Source of the DNA: JAVKSL01 sp039583695
Lineage (GTDB): Bacteria > Actinomycetota > Acidimicrobiia > Acidimicrobiales > JAJPHD01
NCBI GenBank assembly: GCA_039583695.1
Contig: JAVKSL010000045.1
Location: 1 to 24,197, forward strand
Direction: 5' to 3'
Length of the DNA: 24,197 nucleotides
The position numbers and the translations under genes were made by a program. Positions 1 to 8,206 of the stretch are shown one piece after another. The notes below the pieces were generated by a model that worked only from the letters and a program-made list of their open reading frames with translations, did no database searches and was not told the origin of the DNA. Each line of letters opens with the position of its first letter. Positions within the stretch are counted from its first letter, which is position 1.

Positions 1-74
1 CATTCTCCGACTCAAATCACCCATCAATGCTGCTGGTGGGGTACGTCCGGGGGCTGAGGGCACGTAACTTCGGC

Positions 75-1061
75 CTAGGTCAGCTCCCAGAGCGAGACGG
101 CGAAGTCCTCATCCTCGTCGGTCCACCATCGAGCTAGGCCGAGGCCGCAGTCGAACAGCTCTGCTTCGAGGCTGCCGCGGCGAAACTTCGTGCTGATCTC
201 GGTGCGCATCTCTTCGTCTTTGTCGAAGTGGACCGACAGGTCGAGGGCGCCGAGGGTGACGGCCTGGGTGGCCTCCGAGCGAAGCCGCATCTCCATGCGC
301 TCAGCTCCTGGGTCCCACAGTGCCACGTGAGAGAAGCGCTCAGGGCGAAAGTCCCCGTCGAGGGCATCGTTCAGCACGCACAGCACGTTCAGGTTGAACT
401 CAGCAGTCACTCCCGCCTCGTCGTCGTACGCGGCGACCAGCCGGGCTGGATCTTTTACCAGATCGGTGCCAAGCAACAGCCAGTCTTCGGGGCCGAACCC
501 CCCTGCGAGCTCGGAGAGCAGCTTCTTGCGCTGATCGGGTTCGAGGTTGCCAATGGTGCTACCGAGGAATGCCACCAGCCGGCGCCCACCTGTGGGCAGG
601 AGCTCGAGGTGCTGCTCAAAATCTCCCACGACGCCGTGGACCAGGGTGCCCGGATAAGCGCTGGCGATTGTCGAGACCGCATCCCGCAGCGTCGGCTCGC
701 TGACGTCGAATGGGACGAACCGGCTCAGGGTCCCAGCCCCAGCCAGGGCGTCCAGGAGCACCCGGGTCTTTGTGGAGGTGCCCGAGCCCAGCTCGATGAG
801 CGTGTCGGCCTCGGTGAGCGTTCCAATCTCGGCGGCGGTCCCTTCTAGGATGGCCTGCTCGCACCTAGTTGGGTAGTACTCAGGAAGGCGGGTGATCTCA
901 TCGAACAGGTCGCAGCCCCGCTTGTCATACAGCCACTTGGGAGCCAGCACCTTCGGTCGGGAGGTCAGAGCGGTCCTGGCTTCCATGGCCAGGCCTTCTG
1001 CCAGCGCGGAGGGGTCAAGGTGTACGTCTAGGACGTGTGACTGCCCCGGCACGCTAGGCAT
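75..1061 (-). CDS. egtD: Histidine N-alpha-methyltransferase EgtD (ergothioneine biosynthesis)
   Basis: SAM-dependent enzyme that trimethylates histidine to hercynine, the first step of ergothioneine synthesis, in the cytoplasm. The protein shows the EgtD-family N-terminal block (LYDKRGCDLFDEITRLPEYY followed by PTR), a SAM-binding glycine loop (LIELGSGTSTKTR) and the FVPFDVSEPTL strand. The ATG at 1061 gives 328 aa, close to the usual ~320. An upstream in-frame start at 1082 would add 7 residues and lengthen the overlap with egtB, so I prefer 1061. The egtB stop and this ATG share 8 bases (ATGCCTAG), which implies translational coupling after egtB. egtA, egtC and egtE are not in the window. 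Nothing is recognisable in bases 1-74 downstream. Confidence 0.95.
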   Translation of the reverse strand: MPSVPGQSHVLDVHLDPSALAEGLAMEARTALTSRPKVLAPKWLYDKRGCDLFDEITRLPEYYPTRCEQAILEGTAAEIGTLTEADTLIELGSGTSTKTRVLLDALAGAGTLSRFVPFDVSEPTLRDAVSTIASAYPGTLVHGVVGDFEQHLELLPTGGRRLVAFLGSTIGNLEPDQRKKLLSELAGGFGPEDWLLLGTDLVKDPARLVAAYDDEAGVTAEFNLNVLCVLNDALDGDFRPERFSHVALWDPGAERMEMRLRSEATQAVTLGALDLSVHFDKDEEMRTEISTKFRRGSLEAELFDCGLGLARWWTDEDEDFAVSLWELT

Positions 1062-2337
1062 CCCGCGCCAGGCGCAGGCCACTGAAGCACCAGCGCGCCC
1101 AGGGTGGGAAGAAGTTGCGGTAGGTCACCCGGGGGTGTCCAGCCGGAGTTGCGCAGGAGCCACCGCGCAGGACGTACTGACTCACCATGAACTTGCCGTT
1201 GTACTCGCCGACGGCGCCCGGCGCAGGCCGGAAGCCGGGATATGGGGAGTAGCTGCTCGCCGTCCATTGCCACACATCTCCGATGAAGGAGCCATGCGAG
1301 GCGCTCACAGGCCTGGGGTGACAGCGGTTCAGGTCGAGGAGCCCTCCGCTGTCGGGCTGGTTGGCTGCCACCACCTCCCACTCGGCCTCGGTGGGAAGGC
1401 GCGCTCCGGCCCAGCGGGCGAACGAATCGGCCTCGTAGTAGCTCACGTGGCAGACGGGCTCGTTTGGGTGGACCCGCCGGGAGCCCCCCAGGGTGAAGAC
1501 ATTCCAGTTGGATGAGTCTGGCGCGTCGCGGAACCAGTACTGCGGCGCCTCCCAGTCCTGGGCCTTGACCGTGGCCCAGCCGTCAGACAGCCACAGCTCG
1601 GGCCGATCGTACCCCCCGTCCTCGATGAAGCAGAGCCACTCGCCGTTGGTCACCGGATGGGAGGCGATGCGGAAGGGCCGCAACACAACCCTATGGCGGG
1701 GCGACTCGTTGTCAAATGCGAACTCGGTCCCCTGGTGTCCGACATCAGCCAGTCCTCCGGGGTGCTCGGTCCAGCGGCGAGCGGGCGCAGGTCCCTGCGC
1801 TCCTGGGCCGGCCAGGGGTCGGTAGGCCGGACGCAGGGGGTTGCAGGACAAGAGGTGCTTTATGTCCATGAGCAGCAGCTCCTGGTGCTGTTGCTCGTGG
1901 TGGGTTCCCAGCTCGATCAGCCCGGCCACGTCCTCGGTCAGAGCTTTGCCGTCCAGGAGGCTCATCATGGCGCGGTCCACGTGCGAACGGTATCGCGCCA
2001 CCTCCTCGATCCCGGGCCGCGTGACGAGCCCACGTCCAGGCCTGGGGTGGCGGGCGCCAACCGCTTCGTAGTAGGAGTTGAACAGGTAGGTGTAGACCGG
2101 ATCCACAATCCCGTAGCCCGGGCTGTGATCACCAAGCACGAAGGTCTCGAAGAACCAGGTGGTGTGGGCGCGGTGCCACTTGGTGGGGCTTGCATCTGGC
2201 ATTGACTGGACGGTCTGGTCCTCTGCGCTCAGGGGTCTGGCCAGCTCCTCGGTGAGACTGCGGATGGCCAGGTACTTTTGTGCCCCAACCGGAAGTTCGG
2301 AGCTGGGAATCTTGGCTGCGAGTTGGGCTTTGGTCAC
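1054..2337 (-). CDS. egtB: Hercynine oxygenase / sulfoxide synthase EgtB
   Basis: Non-haem iron enzyme that joins hercynine to a thiol donor (gamma-glutamylcysteine or cysteine) with O2, giving the sulfoxide precursor of ergothioneine. The N-terminal DinB-like domain carries the likely iron ligands H58 (HRAHTTW) and H147/H151 (THHEQQHQE). The C-terminal formylglycine-generating-enzyme/C-type-lectin-like domain is clear (PVTNGEW, RLPTEAEWE, DVWQWT, YVLRGGSC, GLRLARD). The open frame extends to 2652, but the first ~105 residues look non-coding. I chose the GTG at 2337 because GGAGA lies about 8 bases upstream and the resulting 427 aa fits the family. It is first gene of egtB-egtD and divergent from the relaxase-like gene. 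Whether the thiol donor is cysteine or gamma-glutamylcysteine cannot be told here. Confidence 0.95.
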   Translation of the reverse strand: MTKAQLAAKIPSSELPVGAQKYLAIRSLTEELARPLSAEDQTVQSMPDASPTKWHRAHTTWFFETFVLGDHSPGYGIVDPVYTYLFNSYYEAVGARHPRPGRGLVTRPGIEEVARYRSHVDRAMMSLLDGKALTEDVAGLIELGTHHEQQHQELLLMDIKHLLSCNPLRPAYRPLAGPGAQGPAPARRWTEHPGGLADVGHQGTEFAFDNESPRHRVVLRPFRIASHPVTNGEWLCFIEDGGYDRPELWLSDGWATVKAQDWEAPQYWFRDAPDSSNWNVFTLGGSRRVHPNEPVCHVSYYEADSFARWAGARLPTEAEWEVVAANQPDSGGLLDLNRCHPRPVSASHGSFIGDVWQWTASSYSPYPGFRPAPGAVGEYNGKFMVSQYVLRGGSCATPAGHPRVTYRNFFPPWARWCFSGLRLARDA

Positions 2338-2463
2338 TTGGCGTCTCCGTCTTGTCCCGCGTTGGACCAGTTGATGGTGCCTCCCTCGATCATACCTGCG
2401 AGACGCAGCGCCTCTGTTCGATATGAGATAACATGAGAATATGTCATCTGCTGTTGAGCTACC
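2338..2463. promoter_or_regulatory. Divergent intergenic region with imperfect inverted repeat
   Basis: This 126-base gap separates egtB (-) from the relaxase-like gene (+) and must hold both promoters. Its right part is AT-rich against the GC-rich background. Bases 2424-2446 form an imperfect dyad, TGA-N-ATA-N9-TAT-N-TCA, that could be an operator. On the minus strand TATTCT within this stretch resembles a -10 box for egtB. No convincing -35 partner was found, so the promoter call is tentative. Confidence 0.35.
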
Positions 2464-5400
2464 GTGAGGTTGGCCAAGCTTGGCACCGGCGCCGAGCGCT
2501 ACTACCTGGCCTCGGTGGCGGCGGGAGGGGAGGATCACCGTCCTGCCGGGCTCGAGCCCGACGGGACTTGGCTGGGGGCCGGGTCGGCGGGCCTGGGCCT
2601 CGGGGGCAAGGTGGACGCGGCTCAGCTCGAAGCGGTGCTTGGTGGATCCCACCCGGCTTCGGGGCTACGGCTCAACCCGGCCCAGTCGCGTATCAAGGTG
2701 GTGGGCTATGACCTGGTGTTTGCGGCGCCCAAGTCGGTGTCGATCCTCTTTGGTATCGCAGACCCCGAGGCTTCGGAGCAGGTTCAAAGCGCCCACGAGA
2801 GCGCAGTGGGCGATGCCTTGGAGTACCTGGAGCGGACCGCGGTATCCGCCCGGAGACGGGATAGTGCCACGCGATGGTCCGTCCCCACGGCTGGGGTGAT
2901 CGCGGCGGGCTTCGTGCACCGCACCAGTCGACTGGCCGACCCGCATCTTCATACCCACGTCCTGGTGAGCAACCTGGTTGAAGGAGAAGATGGCCGGTGG
3001 ACCGCGCTCGACGCGAGGGGCTTGTACGCCTACGGCACGACCGCTGGCTACCTGTATCACGCTCGCCTGCGCCACGAGCTTGTCCGGTCCACCGGCGTTG
3101 CCTTTGGTCCGGTAACCCACGGGGTGGCAAACGTCGTGGGTGTCGATCCAGTGGTGATGGAGGATTTCTCCCAGCGCCGCGGGCAAGTCGTCGAGCGGTT
3201 CCAGGCGTGGGGGACGGGCAGTCCCCGCGCAGCCCACACAGCTGCCCTGGCCACCAGACCACCGAAGGACTCCTCGCGTTCGATAGAGGAGCTGCGGAAC
3301 GATTGGCTGGGCCGGGCCGATGCGCTTGGTCTGACCCAGAGCGGGGTGAGAGCGCTGCTGAACGTCCCGGCTGCCAGCGACCAGGCGCTTGACTTCGAGG
3401 CAATCACAGCGGCTCTTGTCGAGCGGACCGGGAGCTTCGGAGAACGAGACTTGCTGAGAGCAGTGGCTCAGAGCCTCCCAAACGGGTCAGACGTAGCCAC
3501 GATCGAAAGGATCAGCGAGGCGATAGTGGCTTCCGCGTCCGGCGGGGCCTTGTTGGTCGAGCATGGCTCGGAGATCGACACCTGGCGCGCTCGGCAGGCC
3601 AGACGCGTTCCGTCCGGCATCGTGGAGGCTCGATGGACGACCAGGCGGCGGGTGCGAGCCGAGGAGGATCTGGTGAGAGAGGTCCGGTGCTCGGATCGAG
3701 GCTCAACTGGGATCACCCACAGCGAGGGTCTGGCCGTGGCTTTGCAGAGGCGGCCCGAGCTGAGCGTCGACCAGGTTGGGGCGCTTCGCCATCTGGTTGG
3801 CTCGGAGTCAGGCATCGAGATCTTTTGGGGCCAGTCTGGGCCGGCTGGCACCGACGTCCTGGAGGCCGCCCGGGAGGTCTGGCAGCTGGCTGGGCTCACG
3901 GTGTGCGGTCTCGCGAAGGGATCCAGCGATGGCGCGGCCCTGGAGCTTTCCACGGGCGTGGTCGTCGTCCCAAGCACGGGGTTGGTGCCGGCCGAGGCAG
4001 CTTCTTCTTCGAACGTGATCTTGGTGGCTGAGGCACAGAGTTGGGGCGTCGGTGAGCTGCGCGACCTGATCCGATCTGCTGGCAGGGCCAAGGTCGTGCT
4101 GGTGGTAGACGCTGGCGTGAGGGGACCTTCGAGCCAGGTGCTCAGACAGCTGGGGAGCTACCCCAGCCCACTGGCACTCCTGGCGCACGAGGTCGAGCAC
4201 CGGCCAGCGGAGCCCAGCGTGGCGCCAGTAAGGGTGGCACGTGATCCCGAGCAGTGCGTCGTGGTGGGTCTGACGGCACCGGCCTTGCGCAGGGCATTGG
4301 TCGAGGATTGGTGGACGGTTGCCAGGACTGAGACCCCGGCCGTGATGGTGGCCAAGACCCGTGCGGAGGTCGATGTGCTCAATGCTGAGGCCAGGGCGAG
4401 GATGCGAGAAGCGGGCAAGCTGGGCCTGGCGGGTGAGCCGGTGTGCCTCGGCAAGGTCGAGCTGGCGGTTGGGGACTGGGTCCAGCTGCGGTGGGGACAT
4501 GCCCGCTTGGGTCTGGATCCGCATGCTCGAGCGAACGTCGTCGGGATCGAGGAGCATGAGGGTCGACGTAGCGACGGTGTGGCGAACAGGGTGATCTGCC
4601 TGCGGAGCGATACCGGGGCAGAGGCGAGGGTCGCTCTCGATCAGCTTCACCCTGGGCAGCTCGTCCACGGCTACGCTGTAACGGCTCACCAGGCGCGTCA
4701 CCTGGATCGGGAGGTCAGCTGCCTGGTGCTCGGTGGGCCGGAGGTGCTGGCGCGAGCCAGGCAAGCTCGGGCCAGCCCTGGCCGACAAGCGCTCGAGCCG
4801 CACGAGCTGGATCGGGCACAGCCTGAGCGTGAAACCCCTCTTTCGGGTCTTTCGAGGAGCCGATCAGCGCCAGCGCTGTCTCACTACGTGCTGGACGCCA
4901 CGCTGGCAAGGCACTCGGCCTTGGCCATGACCCTGGCGGAAGATCGTGCCCGATGCCATCTGGGCCGTTCGGACGAGCTGCTTGCGCTGGCGCCCCCACC
5001 TTCGAGACGTGCGAGCGGCAGGGAGCTGCCTGCCCCGATGGATAGGCCGCCGTTCTCAGCGGAGCCGCCCCCGGCCACGCCGTCCCCAGCCGCCACGCCC
5101 GGTTCGCACGAGCTCCTCGACCCGGCGCGATGCCCGCGTCCTGGCAGGACAAGATCTCTTGCCGAGCTCGCCCCGGAGCTGGAGCACCTGCGCTCCGTGC
5201 TCTTGGCGGGATTGCCACCCGACCCCACCCGTCAGCTGGCGGACCTGGCTGAGGAGCGCGCAGCCATGCGCCTTGGACAGGCCAACGCAGCCGCTCTGAT
5301 GCCGAGCTACGCTCAGCGCTGGGACGTCGCGGCCAGCAGGGTTGCCGAGCGCCAAGTCGAGCTGGAGCAGGCAGTTGCCCGCAGGCAGGCCTGGGTGATG

Positions 5401-5784
5401 GAGAACGCGCCGGCCCTGACCCGTTACGGCGAGCTGACCAGGGCTGTTGCGGAGCGTCAAGTGGCGTTGGGACGAGTCGCCGAGGTGATGAGGTACACCT
5501 ATGTCATCTCGACCCTGGGTCCTGCTCCCCAGGAGGCCGCTGAGCGGGATGCTTGGCGGGAGGCGGCCGGGGCCATCGAGGCGTTTCGCGAGCGCTGGGA
5601 GGTCACCGATGCGAACCGAGCGCTGGGTCACGACCACCCTGTAGAGCTGGCCCGTTGTCGAGAGCGGAGCGAGGTGGAGCGGACCGTGCTGGACACCCAG
5701 AGCCGGTTGCGCCTCGATCGGGTGCTGGAGCGGGAACGAGGCGTTGTCCGGGAGAGGGACATGGGGCGCAGCCTCCGGGCCTGA
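2464..5784 (+). CDS. MobF/TrwC-type relaxase-like protein with degenerate helicase domain
   Basis: 1106 aa. Residues ~1-330 match the TrwC/TraI relaxase fold: AERYYL with Y13/Y14 near the N-terminus, YDLVFAAPKSVSILFG, and the metal-binding histidine triad H161/H163/H165 in DPHLHTHVLVSN. MobF relaxases nick and covalently hold plasmid DNA at oriT. The middle (~430-770) follows a RecD-like helicase, but its signatures are broken: the P-loop region reads GQSGPAGTDVLEAA (456-469) without GKT, Walker B reads VILVAEA (518-524) instead of DEA, and the last motif reads YAVTAHQARHL instead of the TvHkaQG form. The C-terminal third is charged and helix-rich, probably coiled. Start is GTG at 2464, chosen because family proteins begin (M)xxAKLGxGxExYYL; no strong ribosome-binding site precedes it. 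No coupling protein, type IV secretion or replication gene is nearby. DNA-processing activity is uncertain. Confidence 0.8.
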   Translation: MRLAKLGTGAERYYLASVAAGGEDHRPAGLEPDGTWLGAGSAGLGLGGKVDAAQLEAVLGGSHPASGLRLNPAQSRIKVVGYDLVFAAPKSVSILFGIADPEASEQVQSAHESAVGDALEYLERTAVSARRRDSATRWSVPTAGVIAAGFVHRTSRLADPHLHTHVLVSNLVEGEDGRWTALDARGLYAYGTTAGYLYHARLRHELVRSTGVAFGPVTHGVANVVGVDPVVMEDFSQRRGQVVERFQAWGTGSPRAAHTAALATRPPKDSSRSIEELRNDWLGRADALGLTQSGVRALLNVPAASDQALDFEAITAALVERTGSFGERDLLRAVAQSLPNGSDVATIERISEAIVASASGGALLVEHGSEIDTWRARQARRVPSGIVEARWTTRRRVRAEEDLVREVRCSDRGSTGITHSEGLAVALQRRPELSVDQVGALRHLVGSESGIEIFWGQSGPAGTDVLEAAREVWQLAGLTVCGLAKGSSDGAALELSTGVVVVPSTGLVPAEAASSSNVILVAEAQSWGVGELRDLIRSAGRAKVVLVVDAGVRGPSSQVLRQLGSYPSPLALLAHEVEHRPAEPSVAPVRVARDPEQCVVVGLTAPALRRALVEDWWTVARTETPAVMVAKTRAEVDVLNAEARARMREAGKLGLAGEPVCLGKVELAVGDWVQLRWGHARLGLDPHARANVVGIEEHEGRRSDGVANRVICLRSDTGAEARVALDQLHPGQLVHGYAVTAHQARHLDREVSCLVLGGPEVLARARQARASPGRQALEPHELDRAQPERETPLSGLSRSRSAPALSHYVLDATLARHSALAMTLAEDRARCHLGRSDELLALAPPPSRRASGRELPAPMDRPPFSAEPPPATPSPAATPGSHELLDPARCPRPGRTRSLAELAPELEHLRSVLLAGLPPDPTRQLADLAEERAAMRLGQANAAALMPSYAQRWDVAASRVAERQVELEQAVARRQAWVMENAPALTRYGELTRAVAERQVALGRVAEVMRYTYVISTLGPAPQEAAERDAWREAAGAIEAFRERWEVTDANRALGHDHPVELARCRERSEVERTVLDTQSRLRLDRVLERERGVVRERDMGRSLRA

Positions 5785-5804
5785 GCCTCCAGGCCTGAGC
5801 CTCC
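5771..5804. repeat. 14-base tandem repeat across the relaxase stop codon
   Basis: The unit GCCTCCRGGCCTGA occurs at 5771-5784 and 5785-5798, then a partial copy GCCTCC at 5799-5804. The first copy contains the TGA stop of the relaxase-like gene. The copies can form a weak GGCCT/AGGCC hairpin followed by TTTT, so this could also serve as a poor terminator in the 26-base gap between convergent genes. Confidence 0.6.
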
Positions 5805-5810
5805 TTTTAG

Positions 5811-6809
5811 TCAGTAGCCGGCGATGAGGTCGACCTGGTTCGCCAGCGCCCGTCCCTCGACCCACGCCTTCAGCTGGTTGGCAAACAGGTCGTCCATACG
5901 CTTCGCTACCTTTCTCGAAGACCACGTGTGGTGGGGGATGACGAGCACATTGGGGCGTCCCCACAAAGGATGGTCGGCCGGCAGGGGCTCCTCCGCGAAC
6001 GTATCCAGGACCACGCCGCCGATGCTGGCGTGGTCCAGGGCGCCCAAGAGTGCGTGCTCGTCGATCAGCTCGCCGCGCGCAACGTTGATGATCCACGCGG
6101 TGCGCTTCATCGAACCCAGGGCACTGGCATCGATCATTCCGGCAGTCGCCGGGGTCAGGGGGAGGGCGCAGACCACGAAGTCGGCCTCGGGCAGCTGCGA
6201 GCGCCACTGGTCCGCTGGCACGAGCCGCGCCACCCCGGCGGGGGAGCTCGGTCGGAACGCTCGAGCGACGCCTCGGACCTCGACGCCCAGCGCGGCGGCC
6301 ATCGGTGCCGCGAGCGCCCCCACCGAACCCAAGCCCAAGAACAAAGCCACCGATCCCTCGAGCTCGTCCAGGGAGAGGCTTGGGTCCCACACGCCGGCAT
6401 CCGACTGGCGGACAAAGTGTGGCAGGTGCTTCGCGGCCAAGAGCATGGCCAGTACAACCCACTCGGCCATCGGGCGTGAGTAGTTGCCGGCTCCGTTGGT
6501 GACCACGACGCCCCTTCTGGCAAGCTCATCGACCGGAAGGTCGTTGATCCCCACAAAGTCGGAGTGGATCCACTTCAGATCTGGGAGCGCCTCGAGGGCC
6601 TCTCGCACCCAGGTCGCCGAGGCTCGGCCCTGACGCCACAGGACCCCTACGTTCCCGGCGCTCACGCCCGGCACGGTCACTGCCCGCACGGGTAGCGGCA
6701 GCACTCCCCTGGCCGTCATGTCCGATAGCCGGTCCTCGATTCCCGGCGGCCCGGCCACCTCGATTCCCGGCGGTCCGGCCACCGAGGTCCTGGGCTCTGC
6801 CCCGGTCAC
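5811..6809 (-). CDS. D-isomer-specific 2-hydroxyacid dehydrogenase
   Basis: NAD(P)-dependent oxidoreductase that interconverts a 2-keto acid and a D-2-hydroxyacid, such as glyoxylate/glycerate-type substrates; the exact substrate is not readable. 332 aa. The Rossmann motif GLGSVG lies at 159-164. The catalytic set is present: R245 in NVARGELID, E274 in FAEEPLP and H293 in PHHTWSS. The GTG start overlaps the deacetylase stop as GTGA, indicating coupled translation. An internal ATG at residue 31 is an alternative start. The N-terminal extension holds a duplicated VAGPPGIE segment that is not part of the fold, which supports the shorter form or a recently grown tail. Last gene of the cofC-deacetylase-dehydrogenase run, convergent with the relaxase-like gene. 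Confidence 0.85.
   Translation of the reverse strand: MTGAEPRTSVAGPPGIEVAGPPGIEDRLSDMTARGVLPLPVRAVTVPGVSAGNVGVLWRQGRASATWVREALEALPDLKWIHSDFVGINDLPVDELARRGVVVTNGAGNYSRPMAEWVVLAMLLAAKHLPHFVRQSDAGVWDPSLSLDELEGSVALFLGLGSVGALAAPMAAALGVEVRGVARAFRPSSPAGVARLVPADQWRSQLPEADFVVCALPLTPATAGMIDASALGSMKRTAWIINVARGELIDEHALLGALDHASIGGVVLDTFAEEPLPADHPLWGRPNVLVIPHHTWSSRKVAKRMDDLFANQLKAWVEGRALANQVDLIAGY
6736..6783. repeat. 24-base direct tandem duplication
   Basis: Two adjacent 24-base copies (6736-6759 and 6760-6783) differ at one base. In the hydroxyacid dehydrogenase frame they encode two copies of VAGPPGIE at residues 10-25, so the duplication keeps the frame. Confidence 0.85.
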
Positions 6810-7540
6810 AGCTTGTCGACGAGCTTGAACGCCTCGCCCGAGGGTAACCCGGCCAGCTGGCCGTGCTCGGCGAGTCGATCCAGCATGCGTCGTCGGAAAT
6901 GTTCCACCTCGTCAAGCGACTCGGGTCTGTCGATCCGCATCGTGGAGCGCCACTGGCTGCGGTGCTCCAGCAACGCCGCAAGCTTGACCGACTCAAAGCC
7001 TGAGGCATCCTCCACGTGGTCAGCCTCGTCGGCCTCCCAGAGGAGCAGCGCCGACGGCCGGTGGGGTGGAGCCGCCTGCTCGGGGAAGAAGTGCGGGTCA
7101 CGGGCCGCCACGATCGCGTCGGTCAGCAAGAACCCGGCGTTGCGGTGGTCGGGGTGCAGCCGGTAGCGCCTCCACGGGTCATGCCCGAGAACCACGTCCG
7201 GGCGGATCACCCGGATCCAAGAGCACAGCTCCCAGCGCTGGCGCAGCCCCGCTTCGAGCTCCCCGTCGGTCCAGCCAAGGAATACCACCTCGCCGCTACC
7301 TCCAAGAGCGCGGGCGGCGGCGCGCTGCTCGTCCTGGCGGGTGAGCACCAGCCGGGCTGTGTCCTCGCCCGGGTTCCACGAGCCCTTGGACCCGTCCGTG
7401 CAAACCAGGTGCCGGATCTCACAACCCGCCGCGGCCCACTTGGCCAGCGTCGCGCCGCAGCCGAACTCGATGTCGTCGGGATGCGCCCCGACGGCCAGTG
7501 CCCTCGCCGGAAGGGGGAGATTGACGGTTGGGCTGGGCAT
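6806..7540 (-). CDS. PIG-L/LmbE-family zinc-dependent N-deacetylase
   Basis: Hydrolyses N-acyl groups, usually from N-acetylglucosaminyl compounds; the family includes MshB, Mca and GlcNAc-PI deacetylase. 244 aa. The metal/catalytic motif AHPDD is at residues 19-23 and the second metal motif HPDH at 129-132. Start is the ATG at 7540, three bases after the cofC stop, and the end overlaps the next gene as GTGA, so it is the middle of a three-gene operon. It is distinct from the Mca at 16389 and shorter. An MshB-like role in mycothiol synthesis is conceivable in an organism that also has Mca, but nothing seen here fixes the substrate. Confidence 0.88.
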   Translation of the reverse strand: MPSPTVNLPLPARALAVGAHPDDIEFGCGATLAKWAAAGCEIRHLVCTDGSKGSWNPGEDTARLVLTRQDEQRAAARALGGSGEVVFLGWTDGELEAGLRQRWELCSWIRVIRPDVVLGHDPWRRYRLHPDHRNAGFLLTDAIVAARDPHFFPEQAAPPHRPSALLLWEADEADHVEDASGFESVKLAALLEHRSQWRSTMRIDRPESLDEVEHFRRRMLDRLAEHGQLAGLPSGEAFKLVDKL

Positions 7541-7543
7541 TTG

Positions 7544-8170
7544 CTAGAGCGCCTCGGCTACGGGTGGCGATAGGGGCAGGCCCCTCAGGTCGTCGGGAAT
7601 GTCGATGTCCCACGCCAGCTCACGGCTGCGGACCACCTGAAGCGCCAATCCCAACCGGAGCGCCTCGTTCACATGCCGCCGGAAGGACCCGGGACCATAG
7701 GAGAAGCAGTATCCCGAGCCCGTGGGCACCACCGCCACATTGGTGCCGTCGAGCCGACGATCCGGTGCCAGCGTGACCAGCCGGAGGTCGCGGACGCCGC
7801 AAACCAGCCCCACCGACACCAGGTCGGTCGCCAGCGGTAGGTCGGCGTGGGCCACCGTGACCTGGCGAGCCCCAAGAGCGGCGAGGCGAACCAAACCTGC
7901 GGTGACGGCCTGGTTGAGTCCTTGTCCGGGCGCCCAGATGACCCGGGCTCCGAGCGAGACGGCCCACGCTGCCACCTCCTCGTCGTCGCAAACGACCGCT
8001 ACGGGAAGCGGCGCCGCGGCGGCCAAGACCCTGGCACCCATTGACCTGGCCAGAGCGGACCTCTGTGCCGGAGGCAGTGCTGGCGCCAAACGGACCTTTG
8101 CCTGTTCGAAGGACTTGACCGGGACCAGCACGGCGGCCTCCGGCACGGCGGCCTCCGGCGCGGCGTGCAT
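7544..8170 (-). CDS. cofC: 2-phospho-L-lactate / phosphoenolpyruvate guanylyltransferase CofC (FbiD)
   Basis: Transfers GMP from GTP to 2-phospholactate or phosphoenolpyruvate, giving the activated intermediate used to build the side chain of coenzyme F420. The nucleotidyltransferase features are a LVPVKSFEQAKVRLAP start, VVCDDEEV, AHADLPLA and GTNVAVVPTG. The ATG at 8170 gives 208 aa, the usual size. The frame stays open upstream to 8830, but that part lies antisense to rnhB and looks spurious. The N-terminus has a duplicated five-residue unit (EAAVP) from a 15-base tandem repeat. First gene of the operon continuing into the deacetylase and dehydrogenase. It implies the organism makes F420; the other fbi/cof genes are elsewhere. 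Confidence 0.88.
   Translation of the reverse strand: MHAAPEAAVPEAAVLVPVKSFEQAKVRLAPALPPAQRSALARSMGARVLAAAAPLPVAVVCDDEEVAAWAVSLGARVIWAPGQGLNQAVTAGLVRLAALGARQVTVAHADLPLATDLVSVGLVCGVRDLRLVTLAPDRRLDGTNVAVVPTGSGYCFSYGPGSFRRHVNEALRLGLALQVVRSRELAWDIDIPDDLRGLPLSPPVAEAL
8131..8160. repeat. 15-base tandem duplication in cofC N-terminus
   Basis: Two copies of CGGCGGCCTCCGGCR at 8131-8145 and 8146-8160 differ only in the last base. They encode the Ala/Glu/Val/Pro repeat at CofC residues ~5-14, ahead of the conserved nucleotidyltransferase fold. Confidence 0.8.
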
Positions 8171-8206
8171 GCTCGCAAGTGTAGCTACGCTTCCGTTGTG
8201 CGGAGC

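Noticed and set aside
2338..2652. N-terminal extension of egtB
   Set aside because: It is Arg/Gly-rich without family similarity; GTG 2337 has a good ribosome-binding site and gives normal length.
3808..4803. 331-codon minus-strand frame opposite the relaxase helicase region
   Set aside because: I considered whether the degenerate helicase motifs meant the opposite strand was coding. The plus-strand frame keeps family-like sequence on both sides, and the minus product matches nothing known.
2464..5784. An integrated plasmid or conjugative element around the relaxase-like gene
   Set aside because: No coupling protein, type IV secretion, integrase, replication gene, attachment repeats or tRNA target is seen on either side.
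5056..6462. 468-codon minus-strand frame spanning the relaxase 3' end and the hydroxyacid dehydrogenase
   Set aside because: It crosses two recognisable genes in the wrong frame and shows no family similarity.
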